DNA of 42,578 nt, taken from NCBI RefSeq assembly GCF_000577335.1, contig NZ_CBYL010000032.1:1-42578 (forward strand), written 5' to 3'. The position numbers and the translations under genes were made by a program. The DNA is from Faecalispora jeddahensis (lineage in GTDB: Bacteria > Bacillota > Clostridia > Oscillospirales > Acutalibacteraceae). Position 1 is the first letter of the stretch, and each line of letters begins with the position of its first letter. The notes below the pieces were generated by a model, which was not told the DNA's origin, made no database searches, and saw nothing but the letters and a program-made list of their open reading frames with translations. Below, in pieces: positions 32,587 through 40,074 of this stretch.

Positions 32587-33312
32587 ATGAGATCATCCTA
32601 TATCAACCCCGGTGATAAAGTGAGCATCAGTGTAAAAGTCAGCGACGGCCCCAGACGTTCTTACATGAGCTACATCGACACCCTTGTGGACGAACAGACT
32701 CTCCTGATCTATACCCCCATCTTCAAAGGGCAGGTGATTCGACTCTCCACATTCGAGGACTACGAATTTGTTTTTTACGCGCAGACCGGCCTGTACCGCA
32801 CAGACGGCAAGGTTCTGGCCAATTTTGTGGAAAACAACGTGGCAATCGTAAAAATCCAGATCGGTCGTCTGGAATCGATTCAGCGCCGCGAATTCTACCG
32901 GGTAAATACTACATTCGAATTTACATATACACGCCCCATGCTTGGAGCCGACGAGACGGGGGATCTGCCCCTCTACCCCGCAACGGGGGAAAACATCAGC
33001 GGGGGCGGAATGTGCTTTCTTTCCCCCACGCTGCTTTCAGAGGAAGAGCCGATTTACTGCACCCTGCCGATGAAAGACCAAATGATCACCATTGAGGCCA
33101 TTGTGCTGCATACCGAATCGCCGGAGGATTCCAGAGAGCTGTACGGGATGTACGAATACCGGGCCCGGTTCTATTTTCGCGAAAAACGCGATCAGGAGGC
33201 CGTGATGCAGTATGTGTTCGCCAAGCAGCGCGAAATTCTGCTCCGGCGCAAAATGCAGTTTGAAGCCGTGGATTCCGACGACAAGAACCAAGGCACTCCC
33301 CGCCGGCGATAA
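32587..33312 (+). CDS. PilZ domain protein (YcgR-like c-di-GMP receptor)
   Basis: A 241-residue protein with an N-terminal YcgR-type beta-barrel domain (about 1-95) and a C-terminal PilZ domain (about 98-225). Both c-di-GMP contact motifs are intact: RRxxxR in QRREFYR (99-105) and NxSxxG in NISGGG (136-141). Relatives act as flagellar brakes or regulate exopolysaccharide output. No flagellar or polysaccharide genes flank it, so the output is unknown. The ATG at 32587 is chosen for its GGAAAGGAG ribosome binding site. It is a single-gene unit with its own promoter and terminator. Confidence 0.9.
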   Translation: MRSSYINPGDKVSISVKVSDGPRRSYMSYIDTLVDEQTLLIYTPIFKGQVIRLSTFEDYEFVFYAQTGLYRTDGKVLANFVENNVAIVKIQIGRLESIQRREFYRVNTTFEFTYTRPMLGADETGDLPLYPATGENISGGGMCFLSPTLLSEEEPIYCTLPMKDQMITIEAIVLHTESPEDSRELYGMYEYRARFYFREKRDQEAVMQYVFAKQREILLRRKMQFEAVDSDDKNQGTPRRR

Positions 33313-33347
33313 TGCCGGCGCACTGTCTTACATAACAGCAACAACGA

Positions 33348-33384
33348 AGCCGCCGCACCGGAAGATCCGGTACGGCGGCTTTTT
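33348..33384 (+). terminator. Terminator of the PilZ gene
   Basis: AGCCGCCGNACCGG and its complement form a 14-base stem with one mismatch around AAGAT, followed by TTTTT on the plus strand. Confidence 0.85.
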
Positions 33385-33414
33385 GCCGGGATACGATTCA
33401 CCCTTTGGCAGAAA

Positions 33415-34386
33415 TTACTTCTGCGCGGCGGTGATGATCGCCATTTTATATACTTCCTCAGCGTTGCAGCCTCTGGAAAGATCGTTGATCGGAGCGTTCA
33501 GACCCTGCAGCAGCGGGCCGTAAGCCTCAAAGCCGCCCAGGCGCTGGCCGATTTTGTAGCCGATGTTGCCGGCGTCCACGTCGGGGAAAATGAAGGTGTT
33601 GGCCTGACCTGCAACGGGGCTGCCCTTTGCCTTGGTCTTTGCAACCTCGGGGGAGAATGCGGCATCAAACTGCAGCTCGCCGTCCACCGGGAAATCGGGG
33701 CTGAGCGCCTTTACCTTCGCAGTCGCGTTTTGCATCAGGGTAACAGAATCGCCCTTGCCGGAACCAAGGGAGCTGTAAGAGAGCAAAGCAACCTTCGGGT
33801 CGATGCCAAACATACGGGCGGTACGGGCGGTTTCGACCGTGATCTCAACCAGCTCATCCTCATTGGGAGCAATGTTGATCGCGCAGTCACCCATCGCGTA
33901 TTTTTCCTCTTTGCCGTCTTTTTCTCTGTACATAATAAAGCAGCTGGAAACGATCTTGTTGCCGGGCTTTGTCTTAATCAGCTGCAAAGCGGGGCGAACC
34001 GTGTCCGCTGTGGAGTAGGTGGCGCCGCCGAGGAGGCAGTCCACATATCCGATCTTTACGAGCATGGTGCCGAAATAGTTGGACTTGGAAAGCGCGGCGC
34101 GGCATGCTTCGGCATCCATTTTGCCCTTTCTCAGCTCAACCATCTTGTCTACCATTTCGTCGAATTTCTCAAAATGGGTGGGGTCTACAATCTCGATCCC
34201 CTCAATGTCAAATCCGCCTTCTTTTGCGGCGGCCTGAATCTCCGCCGGATCGCCGAGCAGCACCGGCACAAGAATCCCCTGCTGATGAAGACGAACGGCC
34301 GCACTCAGGATCCTGGGTTCCGAACCCTCGGTAAACACAAGCCTTCTGTTCTTGCCCTTCAGCTGTGCAATCAGCTCTTCAAACAT
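33415..34386 (-). CDS. pta: Phosphate acetyltransferase
   Basis: A 323-residue short-form enzyme that interconverts acetyl-CoA and acetyl phosphate, part of acetate fermentation and ATP formation with acetate kinase. The family segments GATYSTADTVRPAL, MGDCAINIAPN, VALLSYSSLGSGKGDSV, and the C-terminal FPDVDAGNIGYKI are present. The regulatory N-terminal domains of long Pta are absent. GGAGG precedes the ATG. Acetate kinase (ackA) is not adjacent. A strong promoter lies upstream. Confidence 0.95.
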   Translation of the reverse strand: MFEELIAQLKGKNRRLVFTEGSEPRILSAAVRLHQQGILVPVLLGDPAEIQAAAKEGGFDIEGIEIVDPTHFEKFDEMVDKMVELRKGKMDAEACRAALSKSNYFGTMLVKIGYVDCLLGGATYSTADTVRPALQLIKTKPGNKIVSSCFIMYREKDGKEEKYAMGDCAINIAPNEDELVEITVETARTARMFGIDPKVALLSYSSLGSGKGDSVTLMQNATAKVKALSPDFPVDGELQFDAAFSPEVAKTKAKGSPVAGQANTFIFPDVDAGNIGYKIGQRLGGFEAYGPLLQGLNAPINDLSRGCNAEEVYKMAIITAAQK

Positions 34387-34445
34387 CTCACTTTTCCTCC
34401 GTTACTTACATATTACAGCCTATATCCGTAGACTTCTGCGTGTTT

Positions 34446-34475
34446 ATTATACACCCCGCCCGTTGACAATATCAA
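34446..34475 (-). promoter_or_regulatory. Promoter for pta
   Basis: On the minus strand: TTGATA (34475-34470), an 18-base spacer and TATAAT (34451-34446), about 60 bases before the pta ATG. Confidence 0.6.
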
Positions 34476-34540
34476 CACTCTTTTGACATTTTTGAGACGG
34501 AAAAGCAGATTATGACTGTTTTTTCACTGCTCTTCAATCC

Positions 34541-34597
34541 AAAAGGAACCCGGACATTTCTCTTCCGCTTTCGGCAGGGGAGAAATGTCCGGGTTCC
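34541..34597 (-). terminator. Terminator of the yqeG-aroQ-pepP-type operon
   Basis: A perfect 18-bp stem (34545-34562 with 34580-34597) around a 17-base loop, followed on the minus strand by TTTT. It lies 33 bases after the peptidase stop. Confidence 0.88.
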
Positions 34598-34629
34598 GGA
34601 TTCTGATGGGAGAATAGAATAACGTGTCC

Positions 34630-35718
34630 TCACAAAATCAGCAGAGATTTGTCGGAGGCAGTCAGATTTTCGCAGCCATCCTCCGTAATGGCGATCATAT
34701 CTTCGATGCGCACACCGAATTTTCCGGGCAGGTAAATACCCGGCTCTGCGGTAACCACCATACCGGGGCGAAGCACCTCTTTGCAGTTGGGCGCGAAGTT
34801 CGGCCATTCGTGGATTTCGACACCGACCCCGTGTCCGGTGCTGTGGCCGAACGTGCCGGGATAATCCTGATCGATGATATCGCGCGCGGCGCGGTCGACC
34901 TCGCTGCACACCACACCGGGCGCCGCCTTCTCGATGGCGGCCATCTGGGCCGAAAGCACCGTGTGGTACACGCGCTCCTGCTCCTGAGACAGATGCCCCA
35001 TGCCGACGGTGCGCGTCATATCGGAATGATACCCGTCCAATAACGCGCCGATGTCCATGGTGACCAAATCGCCCTTCTCGATTTTCTTTTCGGAGGGAAC
35101 GCCGTGGCACAGCGAACCGTTTGCGCCGGAAACGACGATCAGATCAAACGCCACGCCCTGGGCTCCGCTGCGGCGCATGAAGAATTCGATCTCGAGCGCA
35201 ACCTCGCGCTCTGTCAGGCCGGGGCGCAGCATTGTGAGAATATGTGAAAACGCTGCATCTGTAATCGCCTGCGAATCGCGGATCTTCTGGAGCTCCTGCG
35301 GTGTCTTGATCGCCCGCAGGCCGCGCAGCAAACGGTCGAGCGTGTTGTCCTCCACTGTCTTCACGCCCATGAAGCCAAACATTTCGCGGTAGGTTTTCGC
35401 ATCCGCAAGGTTCAGCCCGACGTTTTCCACCAGAACCCGGTTGATGCCGTGGCGCTGCGCGATCTCGCAGAAGTTCTGCGAAAGGTTGTTCAACAGCACA
35501 ACCTCGCAGGATTTCACCTGCCGTTCGGCTGCCTCAAAATACCGGAAATCCGTCAGAAAATAGGATTTCTCCGGCGTAATGAGCACCCAGCCGGCCGACG
35601 AAGGAAAGCCGGTGAGATACAGACGATTCTGCGGCGACGTCACCAGCGCGGCGTCCGCCTCCTGTTCCAGCACATGATCCCGCAGCACCTGCTGCAGCTC
35701 TTCCACAGCCGTTTTCAT
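34630..35718 (-). CDS. M24 family aminopeptidase (Xaa-Pro peptidase, YqhT-like)
   Basis: A 362-residue dinuclear metallopeptidase. An N-terminal creatinase-like domain (about 1-130) is followed by the M24 domain. The metal ligands are visible: Asp in MDIGALLDG, Asp in YHSDMTRT, His in STGHGVG, Glu in TAEPGIY and Glu in RIEDM. Such enzymes remove residues ahead of proline in peptides. The ATG at 35718 has GGAAGGGAG upstream; the longer frame is the end of aroQ in another frame. It lies 20 bases after aroQ. The aroQ-peptidase pairing is also known from Bacillus yqhS-yqhT, where efp follows; here efp is about 3 kb away. Confidence 0.93.
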   Translation of the reverse strand: MKTAVEELQQVLRDHVLEQEADAALVTSPQNRLYLTGFPSSAGWVLITPEKSYFLTDFRYFEAAERQVKSCEVVLLNNLSQNFCEIAQRHGINRVLVENVGLNLADAKTYREMFGFMGVKTVEDNTLDRLLRGLRAIKTPQELQKIRDSQAITDAAFSHILTMLRPGLTEREVALEIEFFMRRSGAQGVAFDLIVVSGANGSLCHGVPSEKKIEKGDLVTMDIGALLDGYHSDMTRTVGMGHLSQEQERVYHTVLSAQMAAIEKAAPGVVCSEVDRAARDIIDQDYPGTFGHSTGHGVGVEIHEWPNFAPNCKEVLRPGMVVTAEPGIYLPGKFGVRIEDMIAITEDGCENLTASDKSLLIL

Positions 35719-35738
35719 GAAATAAGTCTCCCTTCCGA

Positions 35739-36176
35739 TTACATCAGGCTTTTCAGCGCCTGCAGCGCCAAAAAGTAGCTGTGCTTGCCAAAGCCGCAGA
35801 TGACCCCGGCGCACACTTCCGACAAAACAGAATGAGCGCGGAACGGCTCTCTGGCAAACACATTTGACATGTGAGTTTCAATGAATGGAATCCGCAGGCA
35901 GGTGACCGCGTCCCGCAGTGCGTAGCTGTAATGAGCCAGCGCACCGGCGTTGAGCACGACGCCGTCGAACACGCCCTTGGCTCCATGGATTTTATCGATC
36001 AGCGCACCCTCCCAGTTGGACTGGAAAATTTCGCATTCAAAGCCCAGGCTCTCGGCGTATTCGTGAATCTGCATCTCGATGCTTTGGGAAGTCTCGTCGC
36101 CGTACACGCCCTTTTCACGGATTCCTATCATATTTAAGTTAGGCCCCAATAACACCAGTACCCTTTTTTTGCTCAT
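35739..36176 (-). CDS. aroQ: Type II 3-dehydroquinate dehydratase
   Basis: A 145-residue shikimate-pathway enzyme that dehydrates 3-dehydroquinate. The active-site elements are kept: GPNLNM and Arg-Tyr in GIREKGVYG, Asn and His in LNAGALAHYS, Glu-His in ETHMSN, and Arg in REPFRAHS. Some usually conserved neighbours differ (ALAH for AYTH, NVFARE for NVHARE), but the catalytic residues remain. AGGAGTGG lies upstream. The ATG overlaps the yqeG-type stop as ATGA. No other aro genes are in the window. Confidence 0.94.
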   Translation of the reverse strand: MSKKRVLVLLGPNLNMIGIREKGVYGDETSQSIEMQIHEYAESLGFECEIFQSNWEGALIDKIHGAKGVFDGVVLNAGALAHYSYALRDAVTCLRIPFIETHMSNVFAREPFRAHSVLSEVCAGVICGFGKHSYFLALQALKSLM

Positions 36177-36703
36177 GCTTTTCCACTCCTGTCTGTTTTT
36201 TCTCGCTCTGCCTGCCGCCGCTCCATTTTGCGGCGGATCGGTTCCTCCAAGCGTCTGCGCACCCGGAACGACACGCTGGTTTCCGGGTCGCTGGGCCGCA
36301 GCAGAATCGATTTGACCCCGGCCACGTTCGCGCCCATGACATCCGTAAAAACCTGGTCGCCCACCGCCACAGCCTGGCCGCGTGAAACCCCCAGAAAGCG
36401 CGCCGCACGCCAGTAGGCAAACGGCAGCGGCTTCATCGCCACGCACAAAAAGGGAAGATCATATTTTTCCGCGAACGGTGCAACCCGATCTTTAAAATTA
36501 TTGGATACAATAACAACCGCGAGCCCCGCCTGCCGCATGGCGTGGGCCCATTCCACGGTCCCCACAAGGGGAACCGGCGAACCGTGGGTCGCCAGCGTAT
36601 TATCCACGTCCAGAATAATCGCGCTCGCACCCATCTCTCTGATCATCTCCGGCGTGATGTCGGTAACTCTGTCCACCGCCGCCGTAGGCAAGAACAACGA
36701 CAT
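36173..36703 (-). CDS. YqeG-family HAD phosphatase
   Basis: A 176-residue HAD-superfamily IIIA protein. The nucleophile motif is DVDNT (residues 32-36), the second motif Ser lies in VIVSNN, the Lys in AMKPLP, and the last Asp in AVGDQVFTDV. YqeG-type proteins occur throughout Firmicutes; the physiological substrate is uncertain. The ATG at 36703 has AGAGGAGAG upstream. The C-terminal 35 residues are highly basic. It is the first gene of the operon with aroQ and the M24 peptidase. Confidence 0.9.
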   Translation of the reverse strand: MSLFLPTAAVDRVTDITPEMIREMGASAIILDVDNTLATHGSPVPLVGTVEWAHAMRQAGLAVVIVSNNFKDRVAPFAEKYDLPFLCVAMKPLPFAYWRAARFLGVSRGQAVAVGDQVFTDVMGANVAGVKSILLRPSDPETSVSFRVRRRLEEPIRRKMERRQAEREKTDRSGKA

Positions 36704-36756
36704 ACCGTCTCTCCTCTTTTCAAAACAAATCTGCCCCACAAACCCCAGAAATGGTT

Positions 36757-36785
36757 AAAAAAGCGGGCTGAATCAGCCCGCTTTT
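36757..36785 (-). terminator. Terminator of rpsU
   Basis: A 12-bp stem, AAAAGCGGGCTG and its complement, with a three-base loop, followed on the minus strand by a T-run. It lies 12 bases after the rpsU stop. Confidence 0.88.
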
Positions 36786-36797
36786 CATCCATTCAAC

Positions 36798-36974
36798 TTA
36801 CTTAAACTTGCGCTTACGTGCGGCTTCAGACTTCTTCTTCCGCTTTACCGAAGGCTTCTCGTAAGCTTCTCTCTTACGAACCTCGGCAATCACTCCGGCT
36901 CTGGCGCACTGCTTCTTAAAACGTCTCAGAGCGCTGTCCAAAGATTCATTGTCTTTGATTCTGATTTCAGCCAT
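36798..36974 (-). CDS. rpsU: 30S ribosomal protein S21
   Basis: A 58-residue basic protein with the S21 sequence pattern: [20 protein letters not shown], then [13 protein letters not shown] near the C-terminus. It binds near the anti-Shine-Dalgarno end of 16S rRNA in the 30S subunit. GGAGGG lies before the ATG, and a strong terminator follows. The GatB/YqeY gene that often follows rpsU in Firmicutes is not here. Confidence 0.96.
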   Translation of the reverse strand: MAEIRIKDNESLDSALRRFKKQCARAGVIAEVRKREAYEKPSVKRKKKSEAARKRKFK

Positions 36975-37109
36975 TTATTTTCCCTCCCCTCCGCCACCAG
37001 GCAGGGGTATTAGTTATCCCGTATAACATAAAAATAATTATACTGGCTGATGGGAAAGATGTCAAGTGCTAAGAAAGAATCTTTGCCGGGGAAAAAATGC
37101 AAAGGGATA

Positions 37110-37138
37110 TTGACAGAACCCCTATAAAATGATACTAT
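37110..37138 (+). promoter_or_regulatory. Promoter for tRNA-Trp
   Basis: A perfect TTGACA (37110-37115), a 17-base spacer and TACTAT (37133-37138). A TATAAT also occurs at 37136-37141 with a longer, 20-base spacer. Confidence 0.6.
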
Positions 37139-37173
37139 AATACCCGCACTAGTCGTTTTTTACAGCACGATAC

Positions 37174-37249
37174 AGGGGTATAGCTCAGTTGGTAGAGCAG
37201 TGGTCTCCAAAACCACGTGCCGAGGGTTCAAGTCCTTCTGCCCCTGCCA
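37174..37249 (+). tRNA. tRNA-Trp (anticodon CCA)
   Basis: A 76-base tRNA with encoded CCA. The acceptor stem AGGGGTA pairs with TGCCCCT (one G-T), the D arm is TAGCTCAGTTGGTAGAGC, the anticodon stem GTGGT/ACCAC holds loop CTCCAAA (anticodon CCA), and the T arm has GGTTCAAGTCC. It lies right beside the prophage end, so it may be the integration neighbourhood. Confidence 0.96.
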
Positions 37250-37302
37250 TAAAAGAATCCGCATATTCGTTGATTTTCAGCGTGTATGCGGATTCTTTTA
37301 TA
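37250..37302 (+). terminator. Terminator of tRNA-Trp
   Basis: TAAAAGAATCCGCATA (37250-37265) and its complement (37285-37300) form a 16-bp stem around a 19-base loop, with a T-rich right arm, directly after the tRNA. Confidence 0.82.
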
Positions 37303-37557
37303 CTTATAATTCTATTTATTTTGATTAAAATTTGAATTTCCATAGCAAAATTGAGTCATTTTTAAACCGATGCAACACGAAATGCAACACAAATTATAGC
37401 TGTAAACGTGTCTATATATAATGAAAAGGAAACCGCCCTCATCCATGGCCGGGAGATGAGGGCGTTTTCGTTTGACTTTAATCAGCCCATAAATTCTTCA
37501 TCATACCCTCAATTTTCTTCCGCCGTTCAGCGGGGATCGCTTTATCTGTATGCAAAT
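37303..37557. other. Prophage-host junction region with short direct repeats
   Basis: No gene is seen. ATGCAACAC occurs twice with a 12-base period (37370-37378 and 37382-37390). On the plus strand, after a stop codon, it encodes VIFKPMQHEMQHKL and a stop, which looks like the tail of a phage integrase reading frame without its body. A terminator (37434-37468) separates it from the membrane gene. A plausible reading is that the attachment core lies here, duplicated from the integrase 3' end at the far end of the element. Confidence 0.35.
37434..37468. terminator. Terminator at the prophage end
   Basis: CGCCCTCATC (37434-37443) pairs with GATGAGGGCG (37455-37464). TTTT follows on the plus strand; GTTTCCTTTT follows on the minus strand. 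It can end leftward transcription of the accessory gene. Confidence 0.75.
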
Positions 37558-37920
37558 TTAAAGAAGCCACAACAGCACTATGAACGGTATTGCAAATCCA
37601 GCTGTTAGGCAAACAATTGTGACTTTATGGCCCAGGTATTGCCCAATAAATGCTGAAACGATATTAAATAATCCTACGCCAAAAATAAAGGCCCCCAAAA
37701 ATCCTAAAAGAGCCCAAGGATTCTCAATATCTTTCCCTATAAAAACACTTAGAAATATACATAAGAATACAGGAATAAACAAAGCACAAATCCCCACTAC
37801 CGTATAAATTCGGTAGGCAACTTTATGTTCTCTCTTGAACTCGTTATCAAATTCTGGATCAAAATAGCTTTTCCAATTTGCAGGTAGTTCCTTATTGAAT
37901 TTTGGATGAATTTTTCCCAT
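37558..37920 (-). CDS. Prophage accessory membrane protein of unknown function, C-terminus probably frameshifted
   Basis: A 120-residue protein with a basic/acidic N-terminal segment (about 1-35) and three predicted transmembrane segments (about 38-60, 68-90, 100-120). I do not recognise the family. The ATG at 37920 has AAGGAGGA upstream. The frame ends abruptly inside the last hydrophobic segment. In the -1 frame it continues with a hydrophilic tail (HTDKAIPAERRKKIEG and beyond) to a stop at 37478, ten bases before a terminator stem. One extra T in the TTT run near 37560 would join them, so this copy may be frameshifted. It has its own candidate promoter after the holin terminator, the arrangement of a prophage 'moron'. 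Confidence 0.7.
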   Translation of the reverse strand: MGKIHPKFNKELPANWKSYFDPEFDNEFKREHKVAYRIYTVVGICALFIPVFLCIFLSVFIGKDIENPWALLGFLGAFIFGVGLFNIVSAFIGQYLGHKVTIVCLTAGFAIPFIVLLWLL

Positions 37921-37944
37921 GTTTTTTCCTCCTTGCTTGATATG

Positions 37945-37953
37945 ATAATACCA
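37945..37953 (-). promoter_or_regulatory. Candidate extended -10 promoter for the accessory membrane gene
   Basis: On the minus strand TGGTATTAT (37953-37945), 25 bases before the ATG and directly after the holin terminator. No clear -35. Confidence 0.35.
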
Positions 37954-38002
37954 CAAAAACAAAGGCGGCGCACCGGAAAATCATTCCAGTACGCCGCCTT
38001 TT
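37954..38002 (-). terminator. Terminator of the phage late operon
   Basis: AAAGGCGGCG (37961-37970) pairs with CGCCGCCTTT (37992-38001), with an imperfect inner stem (ACCGG/CCAGT). On the minus strand it is followed by GTTTTTGTGG. It lies just after the holin stop, so late transcription should end here. Confidence 0.85.
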
Positions 38003-38007
38003 CATTT

Positions 38008-38451
38008 TTATTCGGTTTTTTCAGCCTTTTGTTTGATCGCTGCAAAAGCGTTTTTAATCGCCGGCGGCATTGGCACGCCCATAATACCAGCGTTTTCTAC
38101 GATGGAAAATCCCTCATTTGCAATGAAGAACAAAATCACCGCCGTACGCAGGTACCCTCCAGTACCAGACACGGTATCGAGCTGCACCGCGACATATACG
38201 ACCAGTAGCACGCTGAACTTGCGGAGCAGGCCTTTCAGCGAGGCATTGCTCTCGAACGTACCATCAGCAGTTTTCTGCGACTTATGCCATACCAGGGCGA
38301 TCAGGATGCCCAGAAGATAATCCACAGCCATGATGCCGATCAAAAACTGCAAACTGGTATCCCAGCCACCAAGCGCGGAAAGAATAGCGGCGCCGGCCGC
38401 GGAAAAAACGGTCAGCGCCGAAATGTACATCGATTTTGCAGATAAAGCCAT
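38008..38451 (-). CDS. Phage holin
   Basis: A 147-residue protein of the phage_holin_4 (toxin secretion/phage lysis holin) family, with about three transmembrane segments (9-28, 34-55, 78-118 region) and the LIGIMAVDYLLGILIALV and GLLRKFSVLLVVYVAVQLD patterns. A conserved PPAIKNAF segment precedes a Lys-rich end. It forms membrane holes that release the endolysin. GAGGAGGG lies upstream. It is the last gene of the late operon, 13 bases after the lysin gene. Confidence 0.92.
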   Translation of the reverse strand: MALSAKSMYISALTVFSAAGAAILSALGGWDTSLQFLIGIMAVDYLLGILIALVWHKSQKTADGTFESNASLKGLLRKFSVLLVVYVAVQLDTVSGTGGYLRTAVILFFIANEGFSIVENAGIMGVPMPPAIKNAFAAIKQKAEKTE

Positions 38452-38464
38452 TATGTTACCCTCC

Positions 38465-39349
38465 TCAAGTTACATTAAAATTGCACTGCTGCGTCACACC
38501 GTCTGCAGTGACGTTGATGTGTCCATGCCTTACAACCGGCTCCGGCGGCAGACCCTGCACGTCGATCAGCCAGCCGCGCCCTTTCGGGTCAAGGCGCGGC
38601 TCCGATACGGCGATCACGTCGCGACCGGTGGTGGTAACGGCGGGCTTGTCCTTACATTTGGCCAAGACGGTGTACCGCTCGCCTACAGTCAAATCCTTGC
38701 CGTTGGGAGTGTCGAGGGTTAGGCCGGTGATCGCCGTCATGGGGATTCCCAGCGCGGCAAAATCCTTGTAGCAGTAATTGAGATCGACCTTGTCAGCGAT
38801 GCCCGGCATGGTCCCGCTGCTGCTGTACTGCCACATATCATATTTGCCGGTGTAGGTCACCTTGTCGTTATACTGTGCCAGCCAGAACGTCCACTTGGAG
38901 AGCTGCGCCATATCAAGCCGGTTGACGGCCCAATCCTTGTTAGCGTATACCCCAGCAGTATACCCGGCGGCAGTGACGCGCTCGCAGAAGATGCGGCAAA
39001 TGTCAGTTGCCATCTGTTTGCTGATGCCGCCGCGCTTTGTCTTGTAGCCGTCCGCGTCCTCCATATCGATGTAGACCGGGTAGGCAGGTTTCAGCCCTTT
39101 CAGCAACCTCAGGGCATGCGCCGCCTCGCTCTCGGCTTCGGTTACAGATGTGGCATAGCTATAAAGATAGGCACCCCAAGGGATGCCTATCCGATTGCAT
39201 TCAGCCACATTCCGCGCCCACTGTTTATCATCCTGGCTGGCCATATCGCTGCCGTAGCCGCAGCGCAGAATAGCAAAATCAATGTTGCCCTTGAGCTTGT
39301 CCCAGTCAATCCGGCCATTAGCGTTGCTGACATCGATACCTTTAAGCAT
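38465..39349 (-). CDS. GH25 lysozyme (endolysin)
   Basis: A 294-residue muramidase. The GH25 domain (residues 1-200) starts with GIDVSNANGRIDW (catalytic-site Asp near residue 6) and has the acidic strand YPVYIDMED, then WLAQY and MWQYSSSG. A C-terminal domain (about 205-294) of beta-rich sequence probably binds the wall, but I do not recognise its family. No signal peptide is present, as expected when a holin provides access. The ATG at 39349 has CGGAGGG upstream and overlaps the preceding small gene by eight bases. Confidence 0.93.
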   Translation of the reverse strand: MLKGIDVSNANGRIDWDKLKGNIDFAILRCGYGSDMASQDDKQWARNVAECNRIGIPWGAYLYSYATSVTEAESEAAHALRLLKGLKPAYPVYIDMEDADGYKTKRGGISKQMATDICRIFCERVTAAGYTAGVYANKDWAVNRLDMAQLSKWTFWLAQYNDKVTYTGKYDMWQYSSSGTMPGIADKVDLNYCYKDFAALGIPMTAITGLTLDTPNGKDLTVGERYTVLAKCKDKPAVTTTGRDVIAVSEPRLDPKGRGWLIDVQGLPPEPVVRHGHINVTADGVTQQCNFNVT

Positions 39350-39506
39350 TGCTTCCCTCCGTTCCTGCCGCGTCCAGCGCTGTGATAATCTCCGCCTTTT
39401 CTGCGTCCGTGAGCAGGTTGTAGTTGGCAATCACCGTGTCCCTGTTCTCGCCTGCCTGTACCCGGCGTTGTATTACCTTAAACAATATTTTCAAGCGTCC
39501 TGTCAT
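39342..39506 (-). CDS. Small phage tail-region protein
   Basis: A 54-residue protein with AAAGGAGTGA upstream of its ATG. The sequence is helical and basic at the start (TGRLKILFKVIQRRVQAGE), followed by NLLTDAEKAEIITALD. In size and position, between tail-fibre region and lysin, it resembles the small XkdX-like proteins of many Firmicutes phages, though the sequence match is loose. It overlaps the lysin start by eight bases and lies 14 bases after the preceding gene. Its function is unknown. Confidence 0.7.
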   Translation of the reverse strand: MTGRLKILFKVIQRRVQAGENRDTVIANYNLLTDAEKAEIITALDAAGTEGSNA

Positions 39507-39520
39507 GCGTGATCACTCCT

Positions 39521-39871
39521 TTACTCACTGTAAAATGTATCCGCGATTTTGGTTGCCAACTCGTCCGGCAGATTTTCCCCGGCAACGTCCACCAGCTCAT
39601 CAACAATCTCAGTCACGGTATTCTGCTTGCGAATATAGCCGAGCTGCCGCAGCACGTCGATCTGCTCTTGCAGTTCCTCAAGGGAGTCTACAAAAAGCAG
39701 AAGCGCTACATTCGGCGAGGCTCGCATCGGCAGAACCTCCGCGCACGGGTGAGGATCGCGGAAATTGATAAGTACGGTTTCGGCGTCGATCTGCGCCGCG
39801 AGCTGTTCGGCGTAGGTTTTACTAGCGTCAACCTCATTGTGAAATATTGCTACTCGAATTTGTTTGCTCAT
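39521..39871 (-). CDS. Phage protein of unknown function
   Basis: A 116-residue soluble protein. The ATG at 39871 has GGAGAGGTA upstream and overlaps the preceding stop as ATGA. The N-terminus (KQIRVAIFHNEVDASKTYAEQLAAQI) looks like an alpha/beta fold; the C-terminal half is helical and acidic. I do not recognise the family. It sits in the tail-tip part of the late operon. Confidence 0.7.
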   Translation of the reverse strand: MSKQIRVAIFHNEVDASKTYAEQLAAQIDAETVLINFRDPHPCAEVLPMRASPNVALLLFVDSLEELQEQIDVLRQLGYIRKQNTVTEIVDELVDVAGENLPDELATKIADTFYSE

Positions 39872-40053
39872 AAGCTGTACCTCTCCGCAAATCCGCTGCC
39901 ACCGTAGCAATCTGTTTGATCGATAACAACATGAGGTTTGCTATTACATTTTTTGGTGTGACCGTGGCCACCTAAATTATATCCTTTACCGTTAATGACA
40001 AATGGTTCATGTCCATTGCCAGAGCCTCCGTCTAAAACTTCTGTTTTATGCAT
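39868..40053 (-). CDS. Small Gly/His/Cys-rich phage protein
   Basis: A 61-residue protein with AAGGAGGA upstream and an ATGA overlap with the next gene, which supports it being real. It is rich in Gly and His (DGGSGNGHEPF, NLGGHGHTKKC) and has two Cys (CNSKPH, DCYGG). It could bind a metal or be a tail-tip accessory. It lies 21 bases after the Gly-rich tail gene. No family was recognised. Confidence 0.6.
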   Translation of the reverse strand: MHKTEVLDGGSGNGHEPFVINGKGYNLGGHGHTKKCNSKPHVVIDQTDCYGGSGFAERYSL

Positions 40054-40074
40054 AAAACATCCTCCTTATGCTAA

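Noticed and set aside
37408-37608. 66-residue plus-strand open frame after the tRNA
   Set aside because: It runs through a terminator hairpin and the end of the membrane gene, has no ribosome binding site and no family resemblance.
37478-37620. Remnant integrase C-terminus on the minus strand, or programmed frameshift
   Set aside because: The tail frame is better explained as the original end of the membrane protein. The slip site (CTT CTT TAA) is not a standard -1 heptamer, and a CTT TAA A +1 shift would lead to the wrong frame.
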